Part shown: in pieces, positions 16,007 to 27,208 of the stretch
Layout: each line of letters starts with the position of its first letter
Position numbering within the stretch: the first letter of the stretch is position 1
Source of the DNA: Dysgonomonas sp. 521
GTDB lineage: Bacteria > Bacteroidota > Bacteroidia > Bacteroidales > Dysgonomonadaceae
Assembly (NCBI RefSeq): GCF_010501055.1
Contig: NZ_QVMO01000001.1
Coordinates: forward strand, 62,001 to 126,000
DNA: 64,000 nucleotides
Direction of reading: 5' to 3'
Notes under the pieces: generated by a model
Told to the model about the DNA's origin: nothing
What the model saw: only the letters and a program-made list of their open reading frames with translations
The model's database searches: none
Translations under genes and position numbers: made by a program

Positions 16007-19000
16007 GCGAACTCATTTGCGTCAGAATATTGATGCAATAAAGTTAGCGTTAAGGCTCGACAAGGAACAAAAAAAGGCAACTCCTGAAGAACGGGAAATA
16101 CTCGCCAAATATTCAGGCTTCGGAGGAATTAAAGCAATCCTTAACCCTGCCGACAAACCCGAAGATATTCAGCGGTGGTCTAAATCCGAAGTCGAGCTTT
16201 TTCCGTTGGTGCAGGAACTCCACGAGGTACTCCGTGAAAGTTCGCCCACACCGGAAGTCTACAAACGCTATGTCAGTTCCCTGAAAACTTCTATCCTTAC
16301 AGCATTCTACACACCTAAGCCTGTTATTGATGCGTTGGCGGATGCACTAAAAGATAGCGGCATAACACCGACACGTTTTTTAGAACCCAGTGCCGGAACA
16401 GGTGCTTTTATTTCTTCTTTCAAAGAAACTGCACCCGAAGCCAAAGTAACCAGTTTTGAAAAAGATTTATTGACAGGTAAAATCCTCTCACACCTCTATC
16501 CCGATGACAAAGTTCGGATTGAGGGTTATGAAAAAATGGAAGGACGGTACTCACAGCATTTTGATGTGGTTGCATCCAATATACCTTTTGGCGATGTTTC
16601 GGTATTCGATCCGTTATTATCCAACCATGAAATACCCGCCGTCAAGCAATCGACACAGGCGATACACAACTACTTTTTTGTAAAAAGTGTTATGTCGGCC
16701 AGAGAGGGCGGGATAATCGCCTTTATTACCAGTCAGGGCGTACTTAATTCGGAACAAAACAAACCGATACGGGAATACCTGATGAACACCTGCGATGTTG
16801 TTTCAGCCATACGCCTGCCCAATAACCTGTTTTCCGACCATGCCGGAACAGAAGTCGGTAGCGACCTTATTATCCTGCAACGGAATAATAAAAATATCGT
16901 TCCGAGCCAAAGGCAACAGGATTTTATCGAATCACGCAAGTTATCTAATGGAATATCCATTAATAACCTATTTCGTGATTTTGACAGGGTTGTGCAGACC
17001 AGTTCAAAGATAGATACTGATCCATACGGTAAACCCGCTATTGTTTTTACTCACGAGGGTGGAGTGGACGGTATCGCCAAAGACCTACGGCAAATGCTGA
17101 AAGAAGACTTCTCCCAACATTTAGACTTACAGCGTTATCAAAGCTATGCACAAGAATCGGACATATCCCGAAAAAGTACAGCTCAACTCGATTGGGAAGA
17201 AAATGCACTGGGTTTTGAAGATGTTCTTTCGGATGAACAACTGGCTGATATTAAGGAACAGGAACAACCAAAACAGTTTTCAGGTACTCTTTTCGATATG
17301 GATGATCCTGCCATTAAAAAAGAGCCGACTACGAAGGCGAAAACCCAGTCCGTAACGCAGGAGCCGTTAATAACACTCTATGACCTTTTCGGGTTTACCC
17401 AAGAAGAACGCAGTCAGGTAAGCAAACCTAAAAAACGAGGTAAAAAGTCTAAATCACAAGCAAGCAAACCCAAAGAACTGCCATTTATGGACTGGCGGGA
17501 AGAAATGGCGCACAACACCGCACAAGAACGGGAAAAGCTACAACAGGAAACTGCCGAAGCCTATCCCGTATTCGATGCCCGTCGGGAAGAACAACTGGAA
17601 CGGCTGAAAGAAGAAGCCGAACGGGAACAGCAGGAACGCATGAAACCTGTTCCTTTCCTATTGGAAGATATACCGCCCCATTATCGGGAAGGCTCACTGG
17701 TAACGGACGAAAATAATCGTATCGGTTATTTACGTGATTTGAACGGATTTCAGCCGATGTTCCATCCGCTTCAGCTCACCGGAACACAGCAGGCGAAAGC
17801 GTCCCTTTACATTGAAATACGGGACACTTATCACCACCTGTATAGCAACGAAGCGACAAGGTTGGAAGCCAATCCCGCATTAAGGGAAATGCTTAACCGA
17901 CTATATGATGATTTTACCCGTCGTTTCGGAAATATCAACGATGCGAAAAATCTAAGCCTTATTAAAATGGATGCCGGAGGAACGGAAATTCTTTCTCTGG
18001 AACGCTATGTAAACGGCAAAGCTGTCAAAGCTGATATATTCCAACAACCGGTTGCTTTCAATCCGAATGAAATAACGTCCGCTGAAAATGCACGGGAAGC
18101 CCTGACCGCTTCGCTCAATAAGTATGCAACGGTAAACCTTGAATATATGGCAGGGCTAACGGGTGGTACTTCGGATAAAATACTGGAGGAACTAAAAGGG
18201 CAGGTATTCTTCAATCCGATGATAGGCGCTTATGAAATCAAAGACAAGTTCATAAGCGGCAACGTTATTTCCAAAGCAGAATACGTCGAGCAATATTTGG
18301 AGAACCACTCCGACCATGAAGCGGCAACAGAATCATTAAAAGCTCTGAAAGAAGCAATACCCCGTCCGATAGCATTTGAGGATTTGGATTTTAATTTCGG
18401 GGAACGGTGGATTCCGTCGGGCATTTACAGCAAATACGCTTCACATTTGTTTGATACGAATGTATCGGTGCATTATGCTCAAAGCCGTGATGAGTACACC
18501 TTGAAAGCCGACAGCAAAAATATCAAAATATGGGATCAGTACGCTGTTAAGGCAACAAGCCGGACTTTCGACGGCATTGCCCTTATGAAACACGCACTGC
18601 ATAATACCTCGCCCGATATTACCAAGAAAGTCAATAAGCTGATTGACGGGGAAATAAAAGAGGTCAAGGTGCGTGATTCCGAATCTATACAGCTCGCCAA
18701 TTCAAAGATTGACGAGATACGGAACGGTTTCGTTGAATGGCTTAACGAACAATCGCCGGAGTTCAAAGACAGACTGGCGGATAAATATAACCGCACGTTT
18801 AATTGTTTCGTCCGTCCGGAGTATGACGGAAGCCACCAAGAATTTCCCGGACTTGATTTGAAAGGGTTGGGTATTCCCGACCTGTACAAGAGCCAAAAGG
18901 ATGCTGTTTGGCTTGATAAACTCAATGGCGGGGGCATAATCGACCATGAGGTTGGCGGTGGTAAAACCTTGATAATGTGCGTAAGCGCCTACGAGAAAAA

Positions 19001-21614
19001 ACGTTTGGGATTGGTAAACAAACCGCTTATTATGGCTCTCAAAGCCAATGTACACGAAATAGCCCAAACTTTCTGTACGGCTTACCCCAATGCGAAAGTG
19101 CTGTATCCGGGCAAAGAAGATTTTACACCCACTAAACGGGCGAAGATCTTCAACGAAATGAAGAATAACAACTGGGACGCTATTATTTTAACACACGAAC
19201 AGTTCGGCATGATACCCCAGTCGCCCGAAATACAGCAACGTATATTACAGGCGGAACTGGATAGCGTTGAAGAAAATCTGGAAGTATTACGGGCACAGGG
19301 CAAGGAGATTTCCCGTGCTATGGAAAAAGGCTTAGTTAAAAGACAATTAAACCTTGAAGCCAAACTGGAAAATATTACCTATCAGATTGAGAACCGAAAA
19401 GATGATACAGTAGATTTTCGTCTAATGGGTATCGACCACCTGTACGTCGATGAGAGCCACCGATTCAAGAACCTTACCTTTACAACCCGACACGACAGGG
19501 TTGCAGGTTTGGGTAATGCCGAAGGCTCACAACGTGCCTTGAATATGCTTTTTGCCCTGCGTACCATTCAGGACAGGACGGGCAAAGATTTGGGAGCAAC
19601 TTTTCTTTCAGGTACAACCATTTCCAATTCGCTGACGGAGTTATACTTGCTTTTCAAGTATCTCCGGCCAAACGAACTGGAACGACAAGGCATTAATACA
19701 TTTGATGCGTGGGCAGCCATTTTCGCCAAAAAGTCGATAGACTACGAATTTTCTGTTACCAATGAGATAGTTCAGAAAGAACGCTTCCGGTATTTTATCA
19801 AAGTACCCGAATTAGCGGCTTTTTATGCTGAAATCACCGACTATCGTTCTGCGGAGGATATTGGTATCGACCGACCTGTTAAAAACGAAATTCTGCATAA
19901 TATTCCACCTACTCCCGACCAACAGGAGTTTATTCAGAAGTTAGTAGAGTTCGCCAAAACAGGCAAAGGCGAAATATTGGAACGTGCGCCATTGTCAGAA
20001 AAGGAAGAAAAAGCAAAAATGTTGATTGCAACCGACTACGCTCGTAAAATGTCGCTCGATATGCGGCTCATTGATCCCGTTAAATATGGCGATCATGTGG
20101 ACAACAAGGCTTCGCACGTTGCTAAAATGGTATCGGACTACTACACAAAATTCAAAGACCACAAAGCAACCCAGTTCGTTTTCTCCGATTTAGGAACTTA
20201 CAAGCCCGGAGAATGGAATCCATGCTCCGAGATAAAGCGTAAACTGGTGGATGACTATGGAATCCCCGCTCACGAAATACGCTTTATTCAGGAAGCCAAA
20301 ACGGATAAGGCTCGTAAAACCATGATTAAAGACATGAACGAAGGCAAAATCCGTGTACTGTTCGGCTCTACCGAAATGTTAGGAACAGGCGTAAACGCTC
20401 AAAAACGATGCGTTGCAATCCACCATTTAGATGCACCTTGGCGACCGTCAGATTTGGAGCAACGGGACGGTCGGGGCATTCGTAAAGGCAACGATATTGC
20501 AAAGCTGTATGCTGATAATAAAGTAGATGTTCTTATCTATGCGGTTGAAAAATCATTGGATGCGTACAAGTTTGGTTTACTCCATAACAAACAGCTTTTC
20601 ATTCGCCAGTTGAAAAACAATTCACTGGGCAGCCGTACCATTGACGAGGGCAGTATGGACGAAAAAGGCGGCATGAACTTTTCCGAGTATGTGGCAATTC
20701 TTTCAGGTAATACCGAACTATTGGAGAAAGCACGTTTAGAAAAGAAAATCGCTTCTTTGGAATCCGAACGGCAGGCGTTCATGCGTGGCAAGTCTTCATC
20801 TCGTTACAAATTGGAGAGTGTTGTGGCTGATGTAGAGAAAAACAACGGATTTATTAGCCGCATATCTAAGGATATTGAAGCGTTTAACTCCCGTGTTCAG
20901 TATCAGCCGGACGGAATTACCCGCCTGAATCCTGTTCAGTTGGACGGATTGCAGGGTAGCAACCCTAAAGAAGTCGGGCTGAAGCTGAATGAAATAGCCG
21001 ATAAAGCCCGTACACATGGAGCGCATGAGAAAATCGGTACGCTTTACGGTTTTGATTTAATGGTAAAGTCCGAAACCACAGCTAAAGACGGTTTCGATGT
21101 GATACAAAACCGCTTCTTTATTAAGGGAGAAGGCGATATTCTTTACAATTATAATCATGGAGTAATGGCTTCCGATCCAAAAACGGCGGCACAAAATTTC
21201 CTGAACGCACTTGATACCATGCCTAAACTTTTAGAGAGGTATCAGGCGGATAACGAGAAATTGCAAAAGGATATTCCCGTTCTTAAAGAAGTGGTTGAAG
21301 GTACTTGGCGAAAAGAACCAGAACTGAAAGCCCTGAAAGACGATTTAATTAAGTTAGACCGTGAAATTCAACTATCACTTAAACCAATTGAGGAAACCGA
21401 AGGAAAGGAGAGCGTGCAGGACAATTCCGTTTCGGTAGGCAATCAAATTCAATCACAAGGGAAAACCGAAACTTCTTTTGTCCAGGACACTCCGTTACCG
21501 AACACAATACAGGGAGTGAAAGAAATCATGGGCGATAGGCTTGTTATTGCTTCGGTGGGCAGTAGTCCGCCAAAAGTAGAAAAGAAAGATAGTTCTAAAG
21601 GGATTAAACTCTAA
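15993..21614 (+). CDS. Giant N6-adenine methylase / SNF2-type helicase fusion
   Basis: A 1,873-residue cytoplasmic protein typical of Bacteroidales conjugative elements. The N-terminal methyltransferase has the SAM-binding motif [11 protein letters not shown] (about 129-139) and a catalytic NIPF (196-199), a variant of NPPF/Y. A charged linker (about 400-600) follows. The helicase half has Walker A GGGKT (about 989-993), DESH (about 1151) and the motif VI-like [11 protein letters not shown] (about 1490). A coiled C-terminus follows. The order suggests a methylation or anti-restriction role for incoming DNA; that is inference. It ends at a strong terminator. Confidence 0.88.
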   Translation: MSYNKRTHLRQNIDAIKLALRLDKEQKKATPEEREILAKYSGFGGIKAILNPADKPEDIQRWSKSEVELFPLVQELHEVLRESSPTPEVYKRYVSSLKTSILTAFYTPKPVIDALADALKDSGITPTRFLEPSAGTGAFISSFKETAPEAKVTSFEKDLLTGKILSHLYPDDKVRIEGYEKMEGRYSQHFDVVASNIPFGDVSVFDPLLSNHEIPAVKQSTQAIHNYFFVKSVMSAREGGIIAFITSQGVLNSEQNKPIREYLMNTCDVVSAIRLPNNLFSDHAGTEVGSDLIILQRNNKNIVPSQRQQDFIESRKLSNGISINNLFRDFDRVVQTSSKIDTDPYGKPAIVFTHEGGVDGIAKDLRQMLKEDFSQHLDLQRYQSYAQESDISRKSTAQLDWEENALGFEDVLSDEQLADIKEQEQPKQFSGTLFDMDDPAIKKEPTTKAKTQSVTQEPLITLYDLFGFTQEERSQVSKPKKRGKKSKSQASKPKELPFMDWREEMAHNTAQEREKLQQETAEAYPVFDARREEQLERLKEEAEREQQERMKPVPFLLEDIPPHYREGSLVTDENNRIGYLRDLNGFQPMFHPLQLTGTQQAKASLYIEIRDTYHHLYSNEATRLEANPALREMLNRLYDDFTRRFGNINDAKNLSLIKMDAGGTEILSLERYVNGKAVKADIFQQPVAFNPNEITSAENAREALTASLNKYATVNLEYMAGLTGGTSDKILEELKGQVFFNPMIGAYEIKDKFISGNVISKAEYVEQYLENHSDHEAATESLKALKEAIPRPIAFEDLDFNFGERWIPSGIYSKYASHLFDTNVSVHYAQSRDEYTLKADSKNIKIWDQYAVKATSRTFDGIALMKHALHNTSPDITKKVNKLIDGEIKEVKVRDSESIQLANSKIDEIRNGFVEWLNEQSPEFKDRLADKYNRTFNCFVRPEYDGSHQEFPGLDLKGLGIPDLYKSQKDAVWLDKLNGGGIIDHEVGGGKTLIMCVSAYEKKRLGLVNKPLIMALKANVHEIAQTFCTAYPNAKVLYPGKEDFTPTKRAKIFNEMKNNNWDAIILTHEQFGMIPQSPEIQQRILQAELDSVEENLEVLRAQGKEISRAMEKGLVKRQLNLEAKLENITYQIENRKDDTVDFRLMGIDHLYVDESHRFKNLTFTTRHDRVAGLGNAEGSQRALNMLFALRTIQDRTGKDLGATFLSGTTISNSLTELYLLFKYLRPNELERQGINTFDAWAAIFAKKSIDYEFSVTNEIVQKERFRYFIKVPELAAFYAEITDYRSAEDIGIDRPVKNEILHNIPPTPDQQEFIQKLVEFAKTGKGEILERAPLSEKEEKAKMLIATDYARKMSLDMRLIDPVKYGDHVDNKASHVAKMVSDYYTKFKDHKATQFVFSDLGTYKPGEWNPCSEIKRKLVDDYGIPAHEIRFIQEAKTDKARKTMIKDMNEGKIRVLFGSTEMLGTGVNAQKRCVAIHHLDAPWRPSDLEQRDGRGIRKGNDIAKLYADNKVDVLIYAVEKSLDAYKFGLLHNKQLFIRQLKNNSLGSRTIDEGSMDEKGGMNFSEYVAILSGNTELLEKARLEKKIASLESERQAFMRGKSSSRYKLESVVADVEKNNGFISRISKDIEAFNSRVQYQPDGITRLNPVQLDGLQGSNPKEVGLKLNEIADKARTHGAHEKIGTLYGFDLMVKSETTAKDGFDVIQNRFFIKGEGDILYNYNHGVMASDPKTAAQNFLNALDTMPKLLERYQADNEKLQKDIPVLKEVVEGTWRKEPELKALKDDLIKLDREIQLSLKPIEETEGKESVQDNSVSVGNQIQSQGKTETSFVQDTPLPNTIQGVKEIMGDRLVIASVGSSPPKVEKKDSSKGIKL

Positions 21615-21615
21615 G

Positions 21616-21648
21616 AAAAAAGCGGCTAATGTAATTAGTCGCTTTTTT
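21616..21648. terminator. Bidirectional terminator
   Basis: A-run, stem AGCGGCTAAT with ATTAGTCGCT, GTA loop, then a T-run. It separates the convergent methylase-helicase and YhcG genes. Confidence 0.85.
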
Positions 21649-21656
21649 ATATGCGT

Positions 21657-22637
21657 TTATTTATCAAACAATTCATGAAGTTTCCGTTGAAGTATTTTCT
21701 TATCAGGCAACTGGGTTTTATATTCGGATACCATTGTTGGAGATAAATACCTGCTTAAAGCATATTCTACGACTTCGGTATCCTTATCCTTACATAATAA
21801 AATCCCAATACTCGGATTCTCGTTAGGCTTTTTTACATCCCGATCTAATGCTTCCAAATAGAAATTTAATTGACCTAAATGTTCCGGTTTGAACTTATCT
21901 GCCTTTAATTCAAACGCTATCAAACATTGCAATCCTCTGTGAAAAAAGAGCAAATCAATGTAAAAATCACTATTTCCAACCTGCACTCTGTATTCTTCGC
22001 CAACAAATAAAAAGTCTTTACCTAATTCAAGGATAAAATTTCTCATTTGACTAATTAGCCCTTTTTGCAGTTCACTTTCGTTGTGAGATTCTGGCAAACC
22101 TAAAAATTCCAGTATGTAACTATCTTTGAAACTGTTTGTTATGTCGGGATGAATTTCTCTCAACACTGTTGAGAGTTTTGCGTTTCCTATCATCGTTCTT
22201 TCAAAAAGTCCCGATGATATTTGGCGGTCTAATTCCCTAAAACTATATGATTCTTTTTTGCTGATATTTAGGTAAAACTCTCTTTCTTCAACGGTTTTGC
22301 ATCTTGAAAAAATGGCTAAATTATGCGACCAACTAATTTCTCTCAACAGTGTTGAGAGTTTTGGATAATCCTTATATGTTTCGTAGAATTGCTTCATTCT
22401 CCAAAGGTTCTTATCAGAGAAGCCTTTCAAATCAGGCTCATGCTTGGATAGATAAACAGCCAATTCTTTAACAACTGATTCGCCCCATTTGGAACTATCC
22501 AACTGTTTACTTATATATTCCCCGACATTCCAATATAGGTTTATCATTTCCGCATTTACGGTTTTCATAGCGTTGTATTGTGCCTGCCGGATCATCAATA
22601 CAATTTCGGAAAAATTTTGTTGTTGGCTTAACTGCAT
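21657..22637 (-). CDS. YhcG/DUF1016-type PDDEXK nuclease
   Basis: YhcG-family protein of 326 residues. The N-terminal DUF1016 domain (about 1-160) includes INLYWNVGEYISKQL. The C-terminal PDDEXK nuclease has FYIDLLFFHRGLQCLIAFELKADKF (about 226-250), supplying D and ExK. The family is found beside restriction and other defence genes, so host or element protection is plausible. Two stretches reading KLSTxLREI are encoded by a near-identical 28-base palindromic DNA block (22152-22179 and 22335-22362). Gene runs opposite to the methylase-helicase, so it may be cargo. Confidence 0.85.
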   Translation of the reverse strand: MQLSQQQNFSEIVLMIRQAQYNAMKTVNAEMINLYWNVGEYISKQLDSSKWGESVVKELAVYLSKHEPDLKGFSDKNLWRMKQFYETYKDYPKLSTLLREISWSHNLAIFSRCKTVEEREFYLNISKKESYSFRELDRQISSGLFERTMIGNAKLSTVLREIHPDITNSFKDSYILEFLGLPESHNESELQKGLISQMRNFILELGKDFLFVGEEYRVQVGNSDFYIDLLFFHRGLQCLIAFELKADKFKPEHLGQLNFYLEALDRDVKKPNENPSIGILLCKDKDTEVVEYALSRYLSPTMVSEYKTQLPDKKILQRKLHELFDK

Positions 22638-22707
22638 ATCATTCTAATTAAAGTGCAAAAATACAAATAAATATCTGTAACTCATTATAATTACATTTTC
22701 AATAAAT

Positions 22708-22745
22708 TAAAGCCCGTGCCTGTCATCACGACGGTACGGACTTTT
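22708..22745 (-). terminator. Hairpin after the HTH gene
   Basis: Imperfect stem: AAGTCCGTACCGTC pairs with GACAGGCACGGGCTT on the minus strand, followed by TAATTT. It lies downstream of the HTH gene at 22786-23097. Confidence 0.55.
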
Positions 22746-22785
22746 GTACAATAATAAAAATTACAAAATGGAAATAGTACAGCTC

Positions 22786-23097
22786 TCACGGGGTTTCTGA
22801 ATTTTTATCGTTTTTCCCTTTGTTGAAATTCTCCCTGATAAACTTATGGACATCACTCTCTTTGTAGTAGGTTTTTTTGTAAACTGTTTGAAAAGGCAGT
22901 TCGCCTGTACTGCGATAGCGTTGCAACGTTCGTTTACTTATATGGAGTAACTGACACAAATCCTGATTGTCAAGCAATATCTCTCCGTCTAACATATTTC
23001 TCCGTTTACTCATTTTATCAAGAGTTTTCTCCTGTTTATCGAAGCGGTACATGATTCGTTCCATCCACGCTTCAAAGTCTTCTTTACTTATATACAT
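22786..23097 (-). CDS. Excisionase-like helix-turn-helix protein
   Basis: Small DNA-binding protein of 103 residues with the element-type HTH LLDNQDLCQLLHISKRTLQRYRSTGELPFQ (about residues 40-69), then KTYYKESDVHKFI. The format matches HTH_17/MerR-like excisionase and replication-accessory proteins of Bacteroidales elements. Paralogue in the inner element at 46170-46448. It lies 13 bases downstream of the primase-helicase, so is probably cotranscribed. Confidence 0.82.
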   Translation of the reverse strand: MYISKEDFEAWMERIMYRFDKQEKTLDKMSKRRNMLDGEILLDNQDLCQLLHISKRTLQRYRSTGELPFQTVYKKTYYKESDVHKFIRENFNKGKNDKNSETP

Positions 23098-23110
23098 AAC
23101 TATTCGGGTT

Positions 23111-25156
23111 TTAGATGATATGCCCTATCATGAAGTAATTCTGATTGGACGGATCTTTTATGATTATTTCTTTCTCTCGCATATATTTAATGTAACTTTT
23201 GGCGGTGCGTTCCTTTACATCCATTATTTGTTGAATGCGGTCGCATAGGTCGATATAGGTCTGATGTTTTTGTGAATCAAATAATTCACGGGCAACATTT
23301 GTCAGTTCTTTTTCTTTCCGTTTCTCTTTTTCTTCTCTCGGTTTTTCGCCTATGTAGATGTGCATTCCCAGTTCCTTATCCCATGAGAATTGCATTAATG
23401 GAACATCGAGAGGACTACCGTCCCTTACTTTGAGTGCTTTTACTACTGATATTGAAGGATCACCGTCAAGCTCTATACTTAGAATGGCAGCAGCTTTGCG
23501 TTGCAGTTCTGAACCAAGATGTCCTCGTAATTTCAAGCCATTAGGTACATAATGAAGTACGCATACTATACAGGTACGGTATATTCCTGCCAATCTGTAT
23601 AGTTCGTCCATAATTCTGATACTTTCCACTTCATCATTTGCCGATGATACTAAATCCGCTATTCCGTCAATGACAACCAGACGAATACCCTCATATTCGT
23701 AATGGTATTTATCCATACTCTGAACAATGGCTTGCAACCGTTCTTTCCGAGACATTCCCGTAAGGGAGAAAGCTCGTAGTTCTTCCGGCTTTTCGTTCAG
23801 TTTGGCACGTTTTAAGAGATTTGATACGTTTTTGAAAAGTTGTACTTCGGATTGTTCCGTATCATAGAGTAGGACAGCCTTGTTATCGGAGTTATCCCGG
23901 ACATTTACGCCTAATGTATCTATGGTACGATTGTCTTTGATTATCGAACCTGCAATGAGGGCTGCAACATAGTTGCTTTTCCCTGTACCTTCTCCGCCCG
24001 TAATACAAAGAATATTTCCTTGCGTTCCCAGTGGTACATCGCCTGCCGATATAACTTCTTCTGCTTTTGCCGGAGGATTGTTGAAATCAATTTCACAGGA
24101 TTTTAGCATGGTCATTGTTTCGTTATATAGATTATCAAGAAAATCAATGAATAGTTGGCGGAACTCTTTCCGGTTATTTCCTTTACTGAAATAGTCCGTA
24201 ATATCTTTATCCCTTTTTTCTCCTGAAAGGGGCAGGATAAGTCGTTTTACGCCATATTCCGTCAATGATTTTTCGTGCTTTATCGCTGCATCTATACCTG
24301 TTTTATCTGCATCATAGAGCAATACGATATGTTTAAAGCGGAATGTTAGTTTGTAGATTATTCCTGAAGGAATTGTAGAAGTTTCACTATTAAAGCAAAT
24401 AGCATGAAATCCATGTGCAGCCAGTGTCATTACGTCTTTTTCTCCGCCTGTGATGAACAACGTATCTCCTTTGGCGGGTAATTGTTCCAGTCCGAAACAG
24501 TAGCTATCTCCAATGTTACCACCGTATAGAAAACGAACGTCCGAAAATGGGCGGTAGATTTTCATATACCGTTTGCCCATATATCCGAAAATCGGCTCAC
24601 TTTCTGATGAAGTATAGTAAAATGGTTTATTTTCTTTATTTTCACTTCTAAATTCTTTCAGGGAAACTGTTTTGTAGAATTTCAATATTTCGGACGTAAT
24701 ACCTGATTGCATCCAAAAATCCAGTTCTTTCTGCGTGAATTTTTGTTGTATGATATTATAGGGCTTGTTTTTTTGTGGTTCGGGGTTAGTAGGATTGTTC
24801 TTTTGCGGAGTGGACTGTGGAGCATGACTTGTATAATCTGAACTGTCTAATCCTAAAGACATATCCCTATTTATGGTTTTCAGTATTTCAACAAAATCCG
24901 CTCCATTGCTACAATCCAATCCTTTTAGTCTACCTACATAGAAAAAGCAATCTCCGCTATAATCATCATTACCGAAGTCTTTTATTTTGTAAACACCATT
25001 ACGGCGGTCAAAATACACATTGCATGATGCTTTACGGTCTTCGTACAAGGGATTGAGAAAATTACGTCCTATTTTCCATTGTACCGATGAAATATAGTGT
25101 TTGAATACGTCCAAACCATTATTTGTCCGTCTTAATAGTTCGTCTTTGTTCAGCAT
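23111..25156 (-). CDS. Toprim/AAA primase-helicase
   Basis: Likely replication protein of the outer element, 681 residues. The N-terminal third carries a primase-like zone (GRNFLNPLYEDRKASCNVYF). A toprim domain follows with ITGGEKDVMTLAAHG at about 229-243 and LLYDADKTG at about 277-285. A RecA/RepA-like AAA domain has Walker A GGEGTGKS at about residues 387-394 and VVIDGIADLV as Walker B. The C-terminus is winged-helix-like. It may prime single-strand copying after transfer or drive plasmid-like replication of the excised form. Overlaps the upstream HTH gene by 38 bases. Confidence 0.85.
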   Translation of the reverse strand: MLNKDELLRRTNNGLDVFKHYISSVQWKIGRNFLNPLYEDRKASCNVYFDRRNGVYKIKDFGNDDYSGDCFFYVGRLKGLDCSNGADFVEILKTINRDMSLGLDSSDYTSHAPQSTPQKNNPTNPEPQKNKPYNIIQQKFTQKELDFWMQSGITSEILKFYKTVSLKEFRSENKENKPFYYTSSESEPIFGYMGKRYMKIYRPFSDVRFLYGGNIGDSYCFGLEQLPAKGDTLFITGGEKDVMTLAAHGFHAICFNSETSTIPSGIIYKLTFRFKHIVLLYDADKTGIDAAIKHEKSLTEYGVKRLILPLSGEKRDKDITDYFSKGNNRKEFRQLFIDFLDNLYNETMTMLKSCEIDFNNPPAKAEEVISAGDVPLGTQGNILCITGGEGTGKSNYVAALIAGSIIKDNRTIDTLGVNVRDNSDNKAVLLYDTEQSEVQLFKNVSNLLKRAKLNEKPEELRAFSLTGMSRKERLQAIVQSMDKYHYEYEGIRLVVIDGIADLVSSANDEVESIRIMDELYRLAGIYRTCIVCVLHYVPNGLKLRGHLGSELQRKAAAILSIELDGDPSISVVKALKVRDGSPLDVPLMQFSWDKELGMHIYIGEKPREEKEKRKEKELTNVARELFDSQKHQTYIDLCDRIQQIMDVKERTAKSYIKYMREKEIIIKDPSNQNYFMIGHII

Positions 25157-25478
25157 GGAGTTTATGATTGTTTATAAGATCATTCATACATTCATCTGTA
25201 CTGCGGATTTTCTTTTCATTGAGCATCCGTTTAATTTCAGCAATGGTATAATATGATTTGCCGGAGATAATAGAATAGGATATTAACCGCTTACTGCGTA
25301 AACGTTGGAGTGTGCGTTCGCTGATTTTAAGGAATGTGCAAACTTCGTAACTGTCCACCCACATTTCGTCCGGATTGGCAGTATCATCGTCCTGATGATC
25401 TATGACGAATTTTGCTATTGCATTGATTTTAGATACCAGTTCTTTGTATGCCTGACTATCTATTGTTATCACTTCCAT
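25119..25478 (-). CDS. Helix-turn-helix element protein
   Basis: A 119-residue HTH protein. The motif VCTFLKISERTLQRLRSKRLISYSIISGKSYY is at about residues 47-78. It opens a leftward operon with the primase-helicase and the second HTH gene. The 430 bases upstream carry four AGGTCGGTAT sites that could be its operator or the replication origin. Confidence 0.82.
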   Translation of the reverse strand: MEVITIDSQAYKELVSKINAIAKFVIDHQDDDTANPDEMWVDSYEVCTFLKISERTLQRLRSKRLISYSIISGKSYYTIAEIKRMLNEKKIRSTDECMNDLINNHKLHAEQRRTIKTDK

Positions 25479-25905
25479 ACTTGCAACTATTTGATTCGCT
25501 GCAAAGTTCGGGTGTTTCTTGGCTGTTGATAAAGAGGTCGGTATAAGTTTTTTTGAATATTTTTTTAAAATCGCTTATATACAATGTATTACAAGTGTAT
25601 TTTTCTCCTTAAAACAGAAAGAAAAAAACAAAAAAGGTCGGTATAGGGTAAATTCCGACTCAAATAAGCATCAAAATCGGATATTTTAGAGTATATACAG
25701 AGTAGTATCAACTCAATACCGACCTCTGTATAACTCTTTTTTACATTTTACCCAAACTGCTTATTTGTAATGTGTTACGATTGTGTTTTTCTTTGGAGAA
25801 CAAGAGGGAAAAATATATAAAGGTCGGTATAGAGTGAATTATAAACTAAAACACCCGATTTGACCTAATTAAGCATCAAATTCGGGTGTTCAACCTTCAA
25901 TATTA
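25479..25905. other. Regulatory/replication gap with repeated AGGTCGGTAT sites
   Basis: A 427-base AT-rich gap without a gene. AGGTCGGTATA occurs at 25535, 25635 and 25821 on the plus strand (last copy AGGTCGGTATA), and the inverted form AATACCGACCT is at 25715. The 80 bases before the second and third plus copies are imperfect duplicates (TATACAATGTATTACAAGTG against TTTGTAATGTGTTACGATTG). The arrangement resembles iterons or a multi-site operator upstream of the HTH/primase operon. Confidence 0.6.
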
Positions 25906-26733
25906 TTATTTCCGTCCCATGCGCCGCAACAGGGTGTCTTTTAATTTATCAAGAAATGGTGTAGGAGATACTCGTATTTTTAATTCACTAAAACTACGAG
26001 ATAAGTTGCTGTCTAATTGAATATTAAAAACATTCTGAATATAGCTGTAAAGTTGTGTCAATGGCACATCTCCGAATATTCCGGCACTGTCCCATGAAAT
26101 AATTTGTTCCTGTAATTCTACTTTTGTTCCTTTCCATGTTAGTTTGGTGGCAGGAAACCCAAAAGAACCAATTTTTAAGCCGTTATCATTCAAAAGTTCC
26201 ATTTCGTGCATCAAATAAGCGGAAAGCATATCATTTGCTAAAATTTTAGCTACTTTGAAATCGCAATTTGTTGAAAAATTGGAATCAAATTCATAATTAA
26301 ATGTTTCGAGGTATTGCTCCATATCGGGCTTATTTCGCAGAAAATAAATAGTATCTAAGCGAGAGGAGCCTGAACGGTAATAACGGATAAAGTCGAGCCG
26401 TTTATTGTTGTATTTGTTTATGTCATTTAGTAATTCACACAAATATTCTCGTTGTTTGTCTATACCCGCAGGTCGATTCATTTCAAAGTTATAAACTTTT
26501 CGATAGTATATTAAGTGAGAACCCAATCTGGGTTTTACTTCCTTAAAAAACAAGATTTCTTCATCCTCATCTTTAAAATTGTATGATAAGAAAAATGCTT
26601 TTAATTGATTAAATGCTTCGAGAAGTACACGGGAAGCCTCTAAAGACTTCGTTATCATACTGACTTCCGAACATTCTATTTGTTCAATCTTTGCATCTAC
26701 TTCTTTTTTTAGACGGGTAGTAAATTGAATCAT
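25906..26733 (-). CDS. rteC: RteC, element excision/transfer regulator
   Basis: RteC-family protein of 275 residues. In CTnDOT, RteC activates the excision genes in response to RteB. Family features seen: SYNFKDEDEEILFFKEVKPRLGSHLIYYRKVYNFEMNRP (about 50-88), FIRYYRSGSSRLDTIYFLR and a C-terminal winged-helix-like part with LTQLYSYIQNVFNIQL. No rteA/rteB pair is in the window, so the upstream signal is unknown. Paralogues: 44549-45403 and a short one at 51704-52096. Confidence 0.9.
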   Translation of the reverse strand: MIQFTTRLKKEVDAKIEQIECSEVSMITKSLEASRVLLEAFNQLKAFFLSYNFKDEDEEILFFKEVKPRLGSHLIYYRKVYNFEMNRPAGIDKQREYLCELLNDINKYNNKRLDFIRYYRSGSSRLDTIYFLRNKPDMEQYLETFNYEFDSNFSTNCDFKVAKILANDMLSAYLMHEMELLNDNGLKIGSFGFPATKLTWKGTKVELQEQIISWDSAGIFGDVPLTQLYSYIQNVFNIQLDSNLSRSFSELKIRVSPTPFLDKLKDTLLRRMGRK

Positions 26734-26847
26734 ATTTTTTCTCTTCCTCTTTTCTTTATACCTTTTTTGGCAACTGATTCACTTGAAAAGCTATCATTTC
26801 TTTACCAGAAAACTACACGATAATAGAACATCAAATGCACCTTGTAT

Positions 26848-27201
26848 TTAATTGTATATAAATAAATTGACTTCGTTTTTTACGATTAAGATTTCCGTAT
26901 CCTTTAATTGCTCTTCATATTCTTTCAGAAAACCATAGATTTTTTCTTCACTATCTGTTAGCTCGATACATTGCGGATGCCGGATAGGGGTTACTTCTGA
27001 ATGTCCCCATTGTATGTTTTTATGGGTAGATAAATAACCTGCCGAGATATTAAAGCATATAGCCTGTTTTATTTCTGCCAGTTTTGCTTTTTTCAGCATA
27101 TAATAAGAAAAACCGCTATGAAATAACTTTTGTCTAAAAGTAAGTCCTTTTACTCTTCTACCATGTTCAAAATATATTCGTACTGTAATATTGCTGTTCA
27201 T
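26848..27201 (-). CDS. Unrecognised protein after the fluoride exporter
   Basis: A 117-residue protein with no recognised domain, signal peptide or membrane helix. It starts 8 bases after the CLC gene and so belongs to the fluoride operon or trails it. The sequence (WGHSEVTPIRHPQCIEL in the middle, acidic C-terminal half) gives no functional clue. Confidence 0.6.
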   Translation of the reverse strand: MNSNITVRIYFEHGRRVKGLTFRQKLFHSGFSYYMLKKAKLAEIKQAICFNISAGYLSTHKNIQWGHSEVTPIRHPQCIELTDSEEKIYGFLKEYEEQLKDTEILIVKNEVNLFIYN

Positions 27202-27208
27202 TGTTTAT

